A stretch of DNA of 64,000 nt from Congeria kusceri (Eukaryota; Mollusca; Bivalvia; Myida; Dreissenidae). The DNA lies in assembly GCA_027627225.1 (NCBI GenBank), contig CM051034.1:5127858-5191857 (forward strand), written 5' to 3'. Position numbers and translations under genes: made by a program. This document shows, in pieces, positions 38,340 to 52,600 of the stretch. The number at the start of each line of letters is the position of its first letter. The first letter of the stretch is position 1. Below the pieces are notes generated by a model. That model ran no database searches, was not told where the DNA came from, and was given only the letters and a program-made list of their open reading frames with translations.

Positions 38340-39083
38340 GAACGTAAATGTGTTTATTATGAATGCGTACTTTATAATATTCATTACATTGCATTTCCCC
38401 AATCAGTTGATGTTGATAGTAAGTTATATCAGTATGTAAGAAATATGTGTGATTCCATTGAACGAAATGTATTCAATTGTCTTTCAACTCACTGCAAACT
38501 GAATGCATGAGAGAGTAATTTTGCATTGTCGTGTGTGTCTATGCTTTTCTTTTGAACTCTGAAACAATTCTTTATGATATTTATACATATATTAGATAAC
38601 TGTTTTAAACTAAATTTACATGTCAATTTAATCGATATAACATATGTGATTTATTTTTCTACTTGCCTGTTAACATGTCATTTTGTGTTGTTTTTTTTGC
38701 ATTAATATTGTATTCAACGGTTCTATTTTGAAGAAGGATCTCTTCGCACTTTTGCGAAAATACTGAATATCTCTTTGTTTTATTTCATCTAAATTTGCAT
38801 TAATTGTATACCCCCCCCCCCCCCCCCACACACGACAAAATACTCGGAGTTCAACTTACATGTTACATGTAAATTAAGACCAGAACACGTAAATAACAGA
38901 GATAATGTGTCCGTAAAACCATACCAGATTTTAAATTTAATATGTGATACGCATATCCGACATATTAAACCCAAAGCCGTATTCAACGAAAACCGGAAGA
39001 AAACACGTACACATATGAATCAGTAAATAAAAAAAATCGGGCTTTTTGTAGGTCCGTATTCAACAACATTTCCAACTTTATGA
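38340..39083. other. Downstream of gene B, no further gene recognised
   Basis: AT-rich, with a C-run at 38811-38827. It is probably the rest of the gene B 3' region, but nothing proves its extent. Confidence 0.4.
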
Positions 39084-39352
39084 CCAGGGTTGATTTTCAC
39101 AAAGCATCTTAAGATAAATTATTCTTTATTCTTACATCTGGAAACTTCTTTTTACTGCATTATTCCAAATGGAAGCAGTGAATCACTTATTAATATACTG
39201 AAATGACACCGTTATTAAACGATATTTTAAATAATATCAACAACATACAAATATATATAAACTTACTCAACAAATACAATGCACTAAAATCTTACACTTA
39301 AAAGTGAAAAAAAAAAGGGAATTATTTAAGATGCTTTGTGACAATTGCCCCA
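39084..39352. mobile_element. TIR MITE, CTTAAG family
   Basis: CCAGGGTTGATTTTCACAAAGCATCTTAAG at the left and ATTTAAGATGCTTTGTGACAATTGCCCC at the right form inverted termini. Confidence 0.75.
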
Positions 39353-39529
39353 GTAATTATTTGAAAGTTTCATTTATTCCAACCACCCATTATTAAATTT
39401 TGTTTTTTTCAGAACATAAATTCGCTAAACGAAAGAATAAAAGGAGTAATTCAACCGAAAATGTGACTTCCAATAACAAAATAAAGGCCCTTGATTATGT
39501 GAAATTAGCATTTTAATCTATTTTAACCT

Positions 39530-40195
39530 AGAGGAGGCATAACTGTTTTAAAAACAGCTCTTATTTAGCCATAACGCCACAATTAATGGGACGATTTGGT
39601 TGATTATCAACCTTAACCGAGATAATACTCCCACAAAGAGTTTCACCAAGTTTGTTGAATATCGGCTATGAACTGTTGGACTTTGAGAACGGCTACTATT
39701 CCTGGGGCGATTTTGATGATTTTTAAAATTGGCCAAGATATTATGCCCACAAACATGTTCATGAAGTTTGGTGAATATTTTGATGAACATTTTTGGACTT
39801 AAGAGAGCGGAAACCGCTAAAAACGCAATTTTCAGATAATTCAAGGGCCATAACTCCACAAAACCTGGATTGATTTGACTGGTTATCAAACTTGGCCGAG
39901 ATATTATTATAACAAACATTTTCATGAAGTTTGGTGAAGATCAGATGAAAACTGTTGGAGCGCAAACGGCTAAAAAGGCCAATTTTAGATAATTCAAGGG
40001 CCATTACTCCACAATTCCTACGGCGATTTTGCTGAATATTGAACTTGACCTAAATATTATGCCCACAAACATTTCATGACGTTTGGTGAAGATCAGATGA
40101 AAACTGAACAATTTATAAAGCGGACCGACCGACAGACAGACCGACCGACATAAGCAAACCAATAAACCCCGCCATCTTCAATGTGGGGCATAATT
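39530..40195. repeat. Composite molluscan dispersed repeat with internal tandem units
   Basis: About four divergent units share CATGAAGTTTGGTGAA, TCAAGGGCCATAACTCCACA and GATATTATGCCCACAAACAT. They are followed by the tail GACCGACCGACAGACAGACC and the closing GGGGCATAATTAT. Open frames on the minus strand follow the repeat. Confidence 0.75.
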
Positions 40196-40336
40196 ATATC
40201 ATAGAAATACACAATAGCACGACACTAAATTAAATAACGTATACGTAATTAACTACATAATGAGATTTTCGATAAAAACAAACCAACACAAATGCTGAAC
40301 AATGCAATATGCAGCGCTCTAAGGCGTATACAAATA

Positions 40337-40632
40337 TGTTTGTTTCAGATTACCCGACCTACCTTAAAAAATGCCCCGACCCTAGAACATGAGTTTGTCA
40401 GATATTTCTTTGTTTTATTTACCCTTTTCCAAAACTGTTTTCTGGATAAATAATTGTTTTGTTTTTATAGCATCCACCTTAAAACAATGTTTAAGGAGAT
40501 TACCGATATGTTTTGAATATTCATTTAGTTTTAGAATCTTAAAGTTGACCATTTACCAAATAAAAATAATAATAAAAAACCCCTACCTACCTACCTACCC
40601 TAATTCTTTGGGGCATGTAACCTGAAACAAAC
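40337..40632. mobile_element. TIR element (GTTTGTTTCAG termini)
   Basis: GTTTGTTTCAGATTACCCGACC at the left is matched by GGGGCATGTAACCTGAAACAAAC at the right in inverted orientation. CTACCTACCTACC lies inside. Confidence 0.6.
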
Positions 40633-40689
40633 ACATTTTTTTTTACGCGTAACCATAAATCTGTGGTATGCCGCATGGGCCAATTCTTT

Positions 40690-41000
40690 CAAGAGTCGAC
40701 TTGAATTATACAAGATACTCACAATTCTGATGTCAAAAACTTTAATGTACTCAAGAAAAGGACCAAATTAAATACGAAAACGTATTTATATAAACATTTT
40801 TGTCAGAATGCGTAAACTCTTTTCCCATTATACACGTATATTTATCATATGCCACCATTAATATCTTATTTTCTGAATATTATATCGAATTTCCCCGTTG
40901 ATGTCCTTTACGTTGGCATAGTCCATACTATATTTCATTTTATAAACTGCATTCGCCTCTCGAAAACATAATTTTATTGTTAGTTCCCCGTTCTAAATTT
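40690..41000. repeat. Dispersed repeat shared with 54065-54290
   Basis: Shared blocks include CTCACAATTCTGATGTC, TCAGAATGCGTAAACTCTTTTCCCATTATA, ATATGCCA and TAATATCTTATTTTCTGAAT, ending CATAGTCC. Confidence 0.6.
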
Positions 41001-42040
41001 GATGCGCGTTTTATGAACGTAAACGGTTAAAGGGACGCAACTCGTACAAGAAAAATAATATTTCGCGCACGAGTTGTCTTTCCGGCTTGATTAAAGTCAG
41101 CGTATATGCATCAACACGCGAAATGATCCTTAAAACATTAATGATTTACGTTCAGGAAACATGTGACCTACCTGTTGTTCGTTGAATTTAATGGTCATCA
41201 CACGAAAAACCGTTTCCAGTTATTGTATTCTGGCACAGACGAGAAATATAAACAAACTGGCAACAAAAAGCGATCGCACCGTATTGTGTAGACACCGGTC
41301 AAGCACTGACCTGGTATGTGTAAGTTCGGTATTCTTTGTAATTAATCCACATGTACTTTTTAATGACTAGCTACCCACGCCATTGTGTATACACCAGTCA
41401 ACAACGGACCTGTGTATATCCGCACAAGGTATTCTTGGTAATTACAGACAAATGTCAGTCTATTCACAAAACACAGCGGTAATTACTAACTAGCACAAGC
41501 CCCATGCTTTTCATGAATAACTGTACTTCTAACACTAATATCAATTGCCATAAACTGGACAAGTCATTTTGAGGGCCTAGACCTGTTGTACAGTATTTCA
41601 AGTTTGAAATATATCATACATTCAGCAACATTCAAACACAAATCTCTTGGTTAGTTTCTAACCACTAATTTGCACAGTTAAACCATGTTACGTTGTTTAT
41701 AATTACATATATTTTCTCAATTTGTTGTACCAATGTCTTTATTCTTGATTCCACTCTAGTACAGGGTTATGAAACGACCATCAAAATTGAAATACTAAAC
41801 TGACCACAATGACAGGATTTCTCCATGCAAAAATTATGCATGGGAACTACATTCCTTATACGGGAAACTAGGACACCAAAAGTCTTTAAGCTACATTTGT
41901 CTAATGGTTTAGTACACACATTAGACGTTCAAATCGGTTTATTGTCCACGTGCGGGATATTATGGATAATAATAATCATAAAAATAATAATAATAATAAT
42001 ATAAAGATCACCTAACTGCATTTCATTAAAACCTTAAAAC
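41001..42040. other. Stretch without recognised gene
   Basis: An imperfect doubling of about 100 bases (ATTGTGTAGACACCGGTCAA... and ATTGTGTATACACCAGTCAA...; 41281-41345 and 41383-41447) and an AATAAT run near 41965-42001. No exon is supported. Confidence 0.45.
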
Positions 42041-43020
42041 CAGGGCTGGAAATCACAAATCTCCTTAGGGAGATATTAACTTGTGATGTACGTAAGTGAA
42101 AAATTCAGATCACATTTTTATGAGAAATCCAATGATTTCCGTTTAAAAAAGGGTAAATTTTAAAATATGTAAGCAATATTTACTAGTTTGAAACATTTTC
42201 ATGTATACTGTTCATCTGTATTCTCGCGGTACTTAACCTTTAAGTAAATATTTGGAGCAAAAAACTATTAACAAAACATTTTCTTTCAATAACATGCTAT
42301 AAATTGAACCTTTTCACGAAAATAACAACTGGAAATTGTGTTTAAAAGTAAAGTATTCGTCCTTAAATTATTCTGTTTTTCAATGCACCTTGCAGCCATC
42401 TTGAAAAATTACGTCATCGGTAATCTCGCGGTAATACTTTTGTTTTAAAAATAAGTTTGCTGTTAGTGTAAAACTGTATAAACAAACACAAATACACTTT
42501 AAATTGTTGGATTGTAACCTTTAACAAATTAAACAAAACAATAATTTGACTCTTCATTTATATTTACTCAAGCAGACGAAAGTGTAGATATTGACAACCT
42601 AATGTCTACCGATAGCTGCAAGCTGATACGAAAGTTCTTTATATTTATGGTTTCAAATCATATTACTTGTTTAAATTCGAATGAATTAATTGATAACTTA
42701 TTATTTTCTTAAAGAAAACCAACAATATGTTAGATGTTGACAATTAAGCATGAAAATCCGAAGATAAACAATACAGCGAAAAAAAGATACAGCGAGAATA
42801 CCGATGCCGAGTAAACATACACAAGTTAGAAACATTTTCATGTAAAATGACCTACACTAGTTAGAAACATTTACATGTAAAATGACCTATACTAGTTAGA
42901 AACATTTTCATGTAAAACAACATACCTACACATGAAACAGCCAGAGACTCAAGGTAATTTAATGAATGTAAGAGATTTACTTAAATTTTCCCTTAGGAGC
43001 TTTGTGAATACGGGAACAGG
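42041..43020. mobile_element. Larger TIR element of the CTTAAG/CTCCTTAGGG family
   Basis: CAGGGCTGGAAATCACAAATCTCCTTAGGGAG at the left and CCCTTAGGAGCTTTGTGAATACGGGAACAGG at the right are inverted termini about 980 bases apart. Three tandem copies of a 37-base unit (AGTTAGAAACATTTTCATGTAAAATGACCTA) lie inside at about 42825-42920. Confidence 0.6.
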
Positions 43021-46000
43021 TATTTCCACAATGTCGTGACGTCACAAACAAGTAAAGCTAAGTGGCTTAGATACAAGAGAAAAAACAACACACATCATTT
43101 CATATAAGCAAAAATGAACTTACCATAAGAGTTCACAACTTGGGTATGCGTCCGTTTACTCGCAGAAAACGACGGATCCGCTTCAGAATACTATTGTACA
43201 TATATCCTCGATTACCGTAAATTCGCGACCCTAACATTTAATGTCAATAATCAAATTATTTCAACAATTTGAACATAATATTTAGAACAAATATTTGAAA
43301 ATAAATATATATACCGCTGTTTTTTTTAACTTATTTATCCAAAACAACGTTTAAAACTTTTAGCAGGTCAACATTGTTTACGTAAGTGTCAAGCAGTCGC
43401 CATCTTATCTAACTATCATTGATTCGCGGATATGACGTCATCCCATCATTCCTAGAAAATAATCTTCAATTAGGCCACACGTACAACAAGTTTTGGATTA
43501 TCGTATTAAACAGTGAATTTTATATAAAAAAAAAGAAATCTGAAATGTAATTCTTCCTTATCACAAATGCACATTTAAGTAATACTATACCAGTGGGGAA
43601 AAAGTTTTTAGGTAAATGGATTTTTTCTTTTAAGGGGGCTTACAGAATCTAAAATCCAGGATGATTAAGTTTAAGCAAGAAAAACATAATCAATTACTGT
43701 TTTCATTTTGTTTTCAGTATATTATTGTAGGGTGTGTTTTTAATTTTTAGGTGAATAGAGCCTGTACAATTTCCTAAATGCCTCTTGTGTAACCATAATT
43801 CTATAAAAAAAAAAGGCTAAACTTCACTTAAAATTAAGGTACTAAAAAACACAAGAAAAACTTTGCTCGGCCTTAGTTACGACACACTGACGAATCATGT
43901 CCCATATATGGAAGTTCTACTACAACATCGGACAAAAACAACTATTTCGGTTTGTATTTTTATTGAAAAACACAAAATGTAACTTCCTGGTGTTTTGGGA
44001 ATAAGAAATGATGGTGTTTTTATATCAGGTATCATGTCCAATGCTTTTGTCTGTTTAAAATGCAGTATCTTCACACAATATTCGGTCACATGGTCCATTG
44101 GACATGTACAAAGAAATTCCCGCGGCCACGTATGCGCATGCGCAAATGCCAAAGACGATCACGTGACAATAACAACATCCGCGAATCAATGGTAGTCGCG
44201 AATTTAGGGGAGTTGACGACGATACTCGGCATCGGTATTCTTTCAGTCTTGGAATGAATGAGGTGTGCACACTTTTTTGAAGCAAGTATTTACAATATTA
44301 ATATCTTGCTGCTTGCAAAGTTTTACTACGGTCATGTGTTAAACACCGTAATAGGCGATATTGTCAAGATCGCTTGCCTTTCAAAGTTTCTTTAAATTCT
44401 TGATTTTACTGTATTCCCATATTTTTGAAGCGTTTTAAAAGGTTGCCACTGTAAAACAATTTAATCCAACAATACTGGCAATTTTTGAACCACTTACAAT
44501 ATCAGTTGATGCCAGTACATAGTTCTTTTTTCTTGTTAGGCATTTTGACCGCAGACGAAGTTTTGTAAACAAACTCTTATTGAGTCCTGGTGTCAAGGTC
44601 AGAATAGATTATTTAACACAATTAGATTATTTAACCGAATTAGATATATGTTATACAATCTATCAAAAGGTTGCATGCAGCCTAAAATAAGTTTATCAAT
44701 AGCGCGAATTAGTGTTACATTGGATAACGCACAACGCTGTGGAAATACTTTTGAAATTTGGCTGTATTAGCATAATGTCCAGTCAATAATGTTAAAATGT
44801 ACTCGTACTTGCGTTTTATTATATGCTTTTCAGTGAAACATCGAATGTTATTGATGAAATAAAATCATATATTTTCCCTGTTGGAGCAGTGCAAAGATAA
44901 GATTGTATATTTTCACTGCAGTAAATATATGACATAAAAAGCACTAAATTGTCTATCATTAGCATCGATCTACATGTACGAGTATAGGTTTACCTCCCTT
45001 GCTATCAATAGCATCGATCTACATGTACCAGTATAGGTTTACCTCCCTTGGCAAAGGTATATAGCCTCTACACCTGCAAGTTCGTGGGTGTTAAGTATTC
45101 GACTTTGCGCATGCGCATAAAACCCTATTTGTTTCAATAAAAACACATCCCATTATATCGATCTAAATGTAAACTAACTATTTCATATGTCAAAATTGCC
45201 AATATTTATTCGGAGATCGTAATCATACTTGAAAATAAGCTTGACCCAACAACGACCTAGATCTTTTTCAACTTCCTGTAAGTTTGTGGGCAACTTTTTA
45301 TGACGTCATACGCGGAGGCCCTTCCAATGATTTTTGTGTTTTGATATAAATACGGAAACTGTTTAACGTCCTTATTTATTTCATGTGATTTTTGTTGGAT
45401 TTTAATGAAATTAATACTGATAAAATGTTTATTAGCAACACGAGGGGTTGATTTTTTTTTTTACAATTAATAAGTTTAAAACACAAATAACTGCAATAAA
45501 CTTAACTAACATATGTCGATGTTTTCTACGCAATTTTGCGCTCTAGTAAGTCAAGATGTTCTTCGACTCGCACATGCATATAATTCGGACACGCGACGTT
45601 ACGTCATTGAAGAGAAAATTACGTAATAATTTCATCCACGAACTTACTGGAGGCCACGAACTTACCAGATTAAATGCTACATGTACAGTATTTACATACA
45701 TTTGTATAATATAATTTAGCGACAACTTTGCACAAATTATGGCACTTTTTTCCCACCATACTTATGATAAACAATTTTGGAACCATTTATGACGTTATTT
45801 TTATGACGTCAGAATACACAAACGTGTGACGTTTAAGCTTATCTCTCGCAATTTTATATATTTATTGTCCATAAGCATAAAATAAAATGTGTTGATTTCA
45901 GTGCATGATCGAATATTTATTTCACTCGTGGTCATAGAAAACTGTATTTTAACTCGAGGCTACGCCACTCGTGAAAATATTTTTTCCTATGACCACTCGT

Positions 46001-46310
46001 GACATAAAATTATATCATTCACCGAAATTAACAAATATCCTCTATATCTTTCGGACCATAGAACGTATGATAAACTAACAAACGGCAATTATTAAGAAAA
46101 CAAAAGGGTTTAACAATTGTTATTGGGCGCTGAACGTTTTCTTCCATGAGATGTTCACATTTAGGAGTTTCAATGGTCCAATATAATATAGACTTTACTC
46201 CGGGCAAATGGTCGGACGTACGGATGGACGGCGACCATTCACAGTATCCTTGTATTATTATTATTTCTATGAAATTATCTATATAACTAGATCTGTACTG
46301 TGATTATATA
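43021..46310. other. Long stretch without supported gene
   Basis: Mostly AT-rich. A CpG-containing segment at 44100-44260 holds GCGCATGCGCAAA and GATCACGTGACA, like a housekeeping-type promoter, but no exon or initiator could be linked to it. A 49-base unit (AGCATCGATCTACATGTAC...) is doubled at 44958-45052. The overlapping open frames around 43900-44280 on both strands are not supported as genes. Confidence 0.4.
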
Positions 46311-46313
46311 CTC

Positions 46314-46365
46314 TTCTTCTATTCATCATCATCATCTTCTTCTTCTTCGTCTTCTTCTTATTATT

Positions 46366-46414
<49 letters not shown>

Positions 46415-46430
46415 CCATCACCACCACCAT

Positions 46431-46478
<48 letters not shown>

Positions 46479-46497
46479 TAGTCGTCGTCGTTGCTAG
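46314..46497. repeat. (CTT)n/(ATC)n/(CAG)n/(TAG)n microsatellite
   Basis: Runs of TCTTCT, then ATCATC, CACCAT, CAGCAG, TAGTAG and GTCGTC. Any open frame here is an artefact. Confidence 0.95.
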
Positions 46498-47417
46498 TGT
46501 ATTGTATGCACTTACATATCATAATACAGGCAACATCAAATAAATTGAATAAAATATTGCTTTATGAAACTTGCACTCTTTTCACATCGTTAACTTATAA
46601 TATTCTTTCCTTTTTACGATATATACGCTACAAAAATGTATCAAGTTTCGGGCTCGAAATTTGATACATGATAAGTGTGAGCAATTATACTATAGGTCAT
46701 CCCATCCACATAAAATATACCTTTTGGGTATTTAACCGTAATTTTTGTGTGTTCGATACTGAAATTATAACAGATCACATTTCTTGCTCTGCATTAAATT
46801 TGCTCTACATATTTCAAATTTATTGCAAATTTTTATATCGTTATACATTTCGCTTCATTGTATTTAGTTTTCGTTTACATCTGTATCTATCCTTCTTTCG
46901 CGAAACCTAATCTCTCTATAGTCGAAAACGACGAGAAAGCATATCTTAAAATGGGGTATGAATGAAAAGGCGTTTGAATAAATTTGTAAATAAATGTATA
47001 CAACATCATTAAAGGCTCTGTCACACTGTGGCGAATTTGAGCTTTGAGTTTTTTACATGTTCTTGCGAGTTGTAACTCGCCGTAAAATGGACGAGTTGGT
47101 CGCGAAATTGTTTTAAGACGACATTTGGTCGAGTTCTCTTCAACATATTAGTACGATATGCGTATAATATCTTTTCGACACTCGAAGACTTGGTGAATGT
47201 ACGAGTGTGGACGAGTCTGTACCATGGATACAGACCCATTCCGATGGTAAAATAAGTTCATTCGACTTTCGCAATATTTAAAAAAGATGTTAGTGTGCAT
47301 AATAGATGTTCGATCTTCTTCATTATATTTAACTGTAATTTTGACAAAGCGAAAACTACTGTCATTATTATAAAATTGTAACATGATACTCGCTAATTTT
47401 TCTACACACAAAGAACA
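46498..47417. other. Stretch without recognised gene
   Basis: AT-rich, with no exon, TIR or tandem repeat recognised. Two overlapping minus-strand open frames (47021-47411) have no domain, signal peptide or splice context I can support. Confidence 0.4.
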
Positions 47418-47520
47418 AAATTATCGTTGTTAAACAACCCAATAAACAACGCAAAAAGTAGTCCAGAATCTGAGTGGAGTTCTCATTACAATTGCAAAAA
47501 TAGATGTCAAATCATGTTTT
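47418..47520. mobile_element. Partial nested-hairpin element
   Basis: AACAAAATTATCGTTGTTAA, CCCAATAAACAACGCAAAAA and GTAGTCCAGAATCTGAG are the inverse of the segment after the copies at 4639 and 58347. The main hairpin half is missing here. Confidence 0.65.
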
Positions 47521-48240
47521 AATCTAAACAATACAAACAAACGTCAAAAGGCTATCCTACTTTTTTAACGTTTGTTGACATTTTGCTTACAATATAGGCC
47601 TATACAATTAATTTTATTATATATTATTCATATATTTGTACATTTTTATTTTAAATACTTAGCCTTACAAGGTTTAATTCTAATTGTATGTAATTTTGAT
47701 AGCCAATGTATCTCTACACAACAATTGCATGTTACCCATGCAATCGGATATAAGGCCAAAAAAAAAGTTGTTTGTTTCCGCTAACATCTTGGAAAAAAGT
47801 ATGGTAGGTAGGTAGGCATAACTTTTTTGTTCGTTAACTTTTTTTTCCTTCTTGACCCAACAAGCAAAGGTCTACATCCGCTTTAACAACTTTTTTAGTA
47901 ATTGGCTAAAACTTGAACTCATAATAAAACAAAGATACACTTGATATTTAATAGGTAGTTTATGTAAAACAATTTGAAAACCAAAGCCAATGTTTCCAAG
48001 TTCACAATCTTCACTTCTGACATGAGTTCCTATTTCCTTTTCCCATGCGGGCACATTGTTCTTGGTTTTTTTCCCATTTCAAACACATAGTGACACTGTT
48101 CAAATTAGTAGTTCTTCTGTATTGTGATTTCAACACTTGCACTAGACTAGGGAAGCCACAATGGCCACAAACATCCTTCCTTGAAGTTGAATTTAATTTT
48201 CAGGTATAAAAACATGTTTCAATAGGGTTTTCACAATTTT
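47521..48240. other. Stretch without recognised gene
   Basis: Contains GTTGTTTGTTTCCGCTAACATC at about 47767 and GGTAGGTAGGTAGG. This resembles the left end of the 8865 element family; a possible inverted partner, GGTTAGTGGAAACAAAGAAC, lies near 49000, which would make one element enclosing the SINE. Confidence 0.35.
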
Positions 48241-48242
48241 TG

Positions 48243-48545
48243 CAGGCGGTTCTGTGGTTTAGTGGTAACGCACTGGCTTCACAATCCAGGGGTCACAGGT
48301 TTAATTCCTACCACACCCTAACCTACTAACTCGTTTTTCACACAAGACGTAAAACCGATATGCAGTGTACTAGGTGCTTCACACCGGGCACTAAAAGACC
48401 CATGGACACCTTTGGAACGGGGCGTCTTCTGTATCTTGTACTATCCCCCGTAACCCAACTAACAAGTCTTCTGGGGGCGATGACCATATGGGAGAGAATC
48501 CCCGTGCACTCGATAAAAATGTACTACACACACACGTTTTCACAA
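48243..48545 (+). mobile_element. tRNA-derived SINE
   Basis: The head GGCGGTTCTGTGGTTTAGTGGTAACGCACTGGCTTCACAATCCAG and so on has an A box (TGGTTTAGTGG) and a B box (GGTTTAATTCC), and can fold in part like a tRNA with anticodon loop TTCACAA. The acceptor ends do not pair, so it is not a functional tRNA. A unique body follows to about 48545. A longer open frame over the body is not a gene. Confidence 0.65.
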
Positions 48546-49668
48546 TTGGTTACTGGTCACAACACCTCTTGGAGATAAGTACACCGGTTCTGCATCAAAA
48601 GACGCCTTTTTGCCATTTATTATTCATAAGCACCTGCACACATTCAACCTTATTAAGGCATAGACGCTTGTTATTGTTAAATGTGCGCCCAAATAGTAAA
48701 TTACTGTCAGTATTTAGGAGGAAAGCCCCGACGAACTTTGCAAAATGCGATTTATTTTCTACAGCAAACCATGGCGACAACTATTGTATACAAACGGTTA
48801 AACAACACCAATACTATTACCGTTGCTCTGCCTAGACTGGTTCCGCGGTTGTAATAGAATATTAAGATGACATGTCTAGAGGCCGGACCCCAGTCTAGTT
48901 ACTGCATTCATAACGAAACGTTCAATATTATTCGAAAAACAACGCGAATATTGAACAGAAAAAACTCCCAACCGCCAAAAAAAAAATTATGGTCGGTCGG
49001 GTTAGTGGAAACAAAGAACTTTTTTTTTACACCTAAGATTGAAACCTTGAGAAAATTCGCGTTTGTTATTCACAAGTTCTTATATTGATGGGCTGGACCT
49101 TAAACCACAAGAATGCTACATTATATTGCTTGATTTAAATTAAATCATTATGCTGGGAGGTATTTCAGCTGAATCATTTTTCTTTTCCATTCAATTCCGT
49201 TCTGTAGGGGGTTTTCAGTTATTTTGTTCGAGTGTTAACATTATTTTTCAATGACAATTGCCCAATACTAGCACGTAGCCAGCGTTATTCTCAGCTGAAA
49301 TAGTACTATCAACATCGAAATGCCAAAAATGTCGTCTGTGGTCACAAGGGCACGAAAGGCGTAACCTGATAAATAGATGTTGTATCCGCTGACATTGCTT
49401 ATAATGCGAGATGATGAGTAAGGACTTTAACATGTTGATGAGGGACAGACCTTGAAATACATAAAGCGATGAATAATTAGGTCACCGCCGGTCTTTCGTA
49501 CTATGAAATAACGGCGGTGAATTCCTTTTTCGTATTTCCTATTTATGAATTATGAAGTACCGAAATAATTTTTTTCAATTCCACGATTTCACGATTTTTA
49601 TGAACATCGTGAACTGTTAATCATGTTCGAGTACCGGCGAAGGCAATTTGTTTAATTTGCCTTTTTTC

Positions 49669-52600
49669 TAGGGATGGGACCGAATACTCGAATATTGGAT
49701 AATATTCGAATATAAAAAACGAATACGAATATTCGATTTTCTCATTTATTTGAAGAACAAAATTTAAAAAAAATCATGTTTTTTTTCCAGTTTGATTGCA
49801 AAGTTAACATGAATTCCAGTCGTATTTCCTGCCTAGCAGGTGGGCGGGGGCAGTGTAACGTTTTTACAACACATGCTAAACATGTCCAATTAACAATTGA
49901 TAATAAGCAGGGGAGCCACGTCTGTACAAGGGCCGCGAGTTAACGGTTTGTAGGAGGCGCGAATATGACGCATCGTATCCACAAATAACAAAACTGGGCC
50001 ATGTTGTGATAACGGTTTCACAGTTTGCACAAGGCGTACATTGTTGTTTATTATCCTTAAGGTAGTCACACACTAATGGTCATAATCACAAATGTGTTTA
50101 ATTTTTTTTTCATCATAATCTACAATCAAAAAGACACTGTATTTGAAATTTAAGGACTTTTACCGTGTAATAAAAAGTTATAAGCATTTGTGTAATGCCA
50201 CCCCTTTGGACAAGAAAATAGCTCAAGCAGACCTGATGTCGTACTAGAAAAAGCCACAAACGTTCATGCTTTTTATTTTCAGCATATTTTAAACTTCATA
50301 ACAGTTACATGGACATCTATAAGCAGAATAATAACAACTGTGTGATGTTTATATAAACAAGATAAAGAAAAACATTAAAATATGTACAGTACTCCTTTCG
50401 AAAATAAGGACAAATTCAACTAACTTGAAAATGAGTGTCCATACTTTAAAGTCAGTTGTGATCACATAGGTAAAGGGTATAGGTGAATTGAGCCCAATAA
50501 AATTATGTACATACTTGTGCAAATGAAATACCAAAAAAGTATTAACTTTCACCGTTGTATAACAGAAATATTTGCAGCTTTAGTATACAGGGGTCGGCTT
50601 TAAAAACCTAGGAAAGTAACGTGCCAAATGCTGTTTTAGTACATATCACAACTAAACATGTCACAAAACTTCATAAATTCAAATATTCTGATTCCAGTAA
50701 CAGCTTGGTGACTTAAACTATTATTTCAGACAACTAATACAACTAAATACTAAACATTGTTACTATAATTAAGTATTAGAGTCACTCGGAAAACAGTCGT
50801 CAGAGAAAACTCTAGTGGATACAAATGCCAACATACAGGACCCATGACATCCAACAACTGAATGAATTATCCAACCATCTTTTAACCTAGTATATACATA
50901 AAAACATACTGACATGTGTTGCTTGTGTTGCAAATAATTAAAAATTAAAATTAATCCTGTAACAACAGTTGTAGAGGTTAACAAATTACTAAGGGTAAAA
51001 CACAAGAAGAACTGAAAAATGTTAGTTTCTGTTGATCTAGAATATATCTTTTTATGTAGTTTAAAAATACATTTATTTCTATATTTTTATATACAATTAA
51101 AATAGACTACATATTATCATAATTATACATAAAATAAACAACTTTGTGATGTTAACAGCAATCATATATTGACAAATAATCAAAATGTTAAAGTACCCCC
51201 TCTAAAAACAAATTCTAACACTTTTACAAAATGTGCTTTCAACTTCATAGTGAATTCTGGACTATTGTTCAAGTGTATGTGACCCTCCAAAATTAATTTT
51301 ATTGTTAATACCAATAAACAATGCAAAACTATAAACTTTTACCATTTCTAACTCGTCTGGAAATATATGCTGATCAATAAAGTATGGAAGGGTGGGTTTA
51401 AGAATTGACAATAGTTATTTGTAAAATATTATTTATCCGACATATTAAAACTAAAATTGTCACAAACTCAAGTTTATTCAAATTTCTTACTTTATTAAGT
51501 TGAAATAACTGTTTAGGAGCTTTACATGTAATTTTGGGATTAAATTAAAAACTGAAACACCTAACTTATTTGCTATTTAACTCAATAGTTACTCAAAGTG
51601 TATCAGCAAATTTAAAACAAAATGTTGTAATTGCATGTTGTAGTATTGCAAAAAATATATTTTACATTTGTATACAATGTATGTAGGTAATGTTGTTGAG
51701 TTAATAATGTGAATAATATTTAACCAATATTAAATAATAAATAACTATGTAATAATGTATTTTGTTCATATATTAATCCATGAAAAAAAAACTGACTTAA
51801 ATTTAAGCATGGAAACATTTCATTGCTGTCAAAGCAACAATTTCAAAAATTATCAAGTGTTAATATAACTAAAAGATGATACCGAAAAGTGTACATCAAA
51901 ACTTTTGTCAATATGGGCACAATAATGCATATCATTAAATTAAGTGTTCAATCCAAGGACAGCAGCACTGTAATCTTGATGATTGTTGTTGAAATTCTTC
52001 TCGTGCAATATAGTTTCCTGGACCTGTATGTTCTTGTGAAAACTTGAACTGATGAATTGTTTTGTTTTTCTCAAAAGTCCATGATAATTTGTCTAGAGTA
52101 AGTTATAAATGTTGCCATTGATGTGACATCAGGGAACCTGAGCCAGGAAGCTGCAAAAAATACAAATTATTAAGTATATATTGTATAAGTAAAAGTAACT
52201 AAAACATGATCATTGTTAACTACATACATTGAGAATATAGCTCCATATATTAGACTTTAGATGTCAAATTATGGATCATTTTGTTCAAATGTGAATCAGT
52301 AAACACACAAATTATTGGAATCCGGTGCAATATATACAAATAAAAAGACATTATAAATTTAAGAAATGATACTGGCGCAGTGCCTAAACCTGCCACTTGC
52401 CTAAATCCGCCACCCCATCAGAATAAGCGTTTTTTACAGACGATTTCTAATTTGTTGATCTATCAGATACTTTCCCTTAAAAACACTGACGTGTTTTCAA
52501 CTTGATTTATGCATAAATGAATATTTTATTCAATTATTTTGTACAAAACCACTAAATGCAAACAAGCTGCATGCGGGGAATCTATTTCATACTGCGCATG

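Noticed and set aside
43895..44285. Overlapping open frames on both strands
   Set aside because: No frame stands out. The open stretch reflects the higher GC of the segment, and no splice-linked partner was found.
48243..48320. Functional tRNA-Val (CAC) gene
   Set aside because: The A and B boxes and anticodon loop are present, but the acceptor stem does not pair. Best read as a SINE head.
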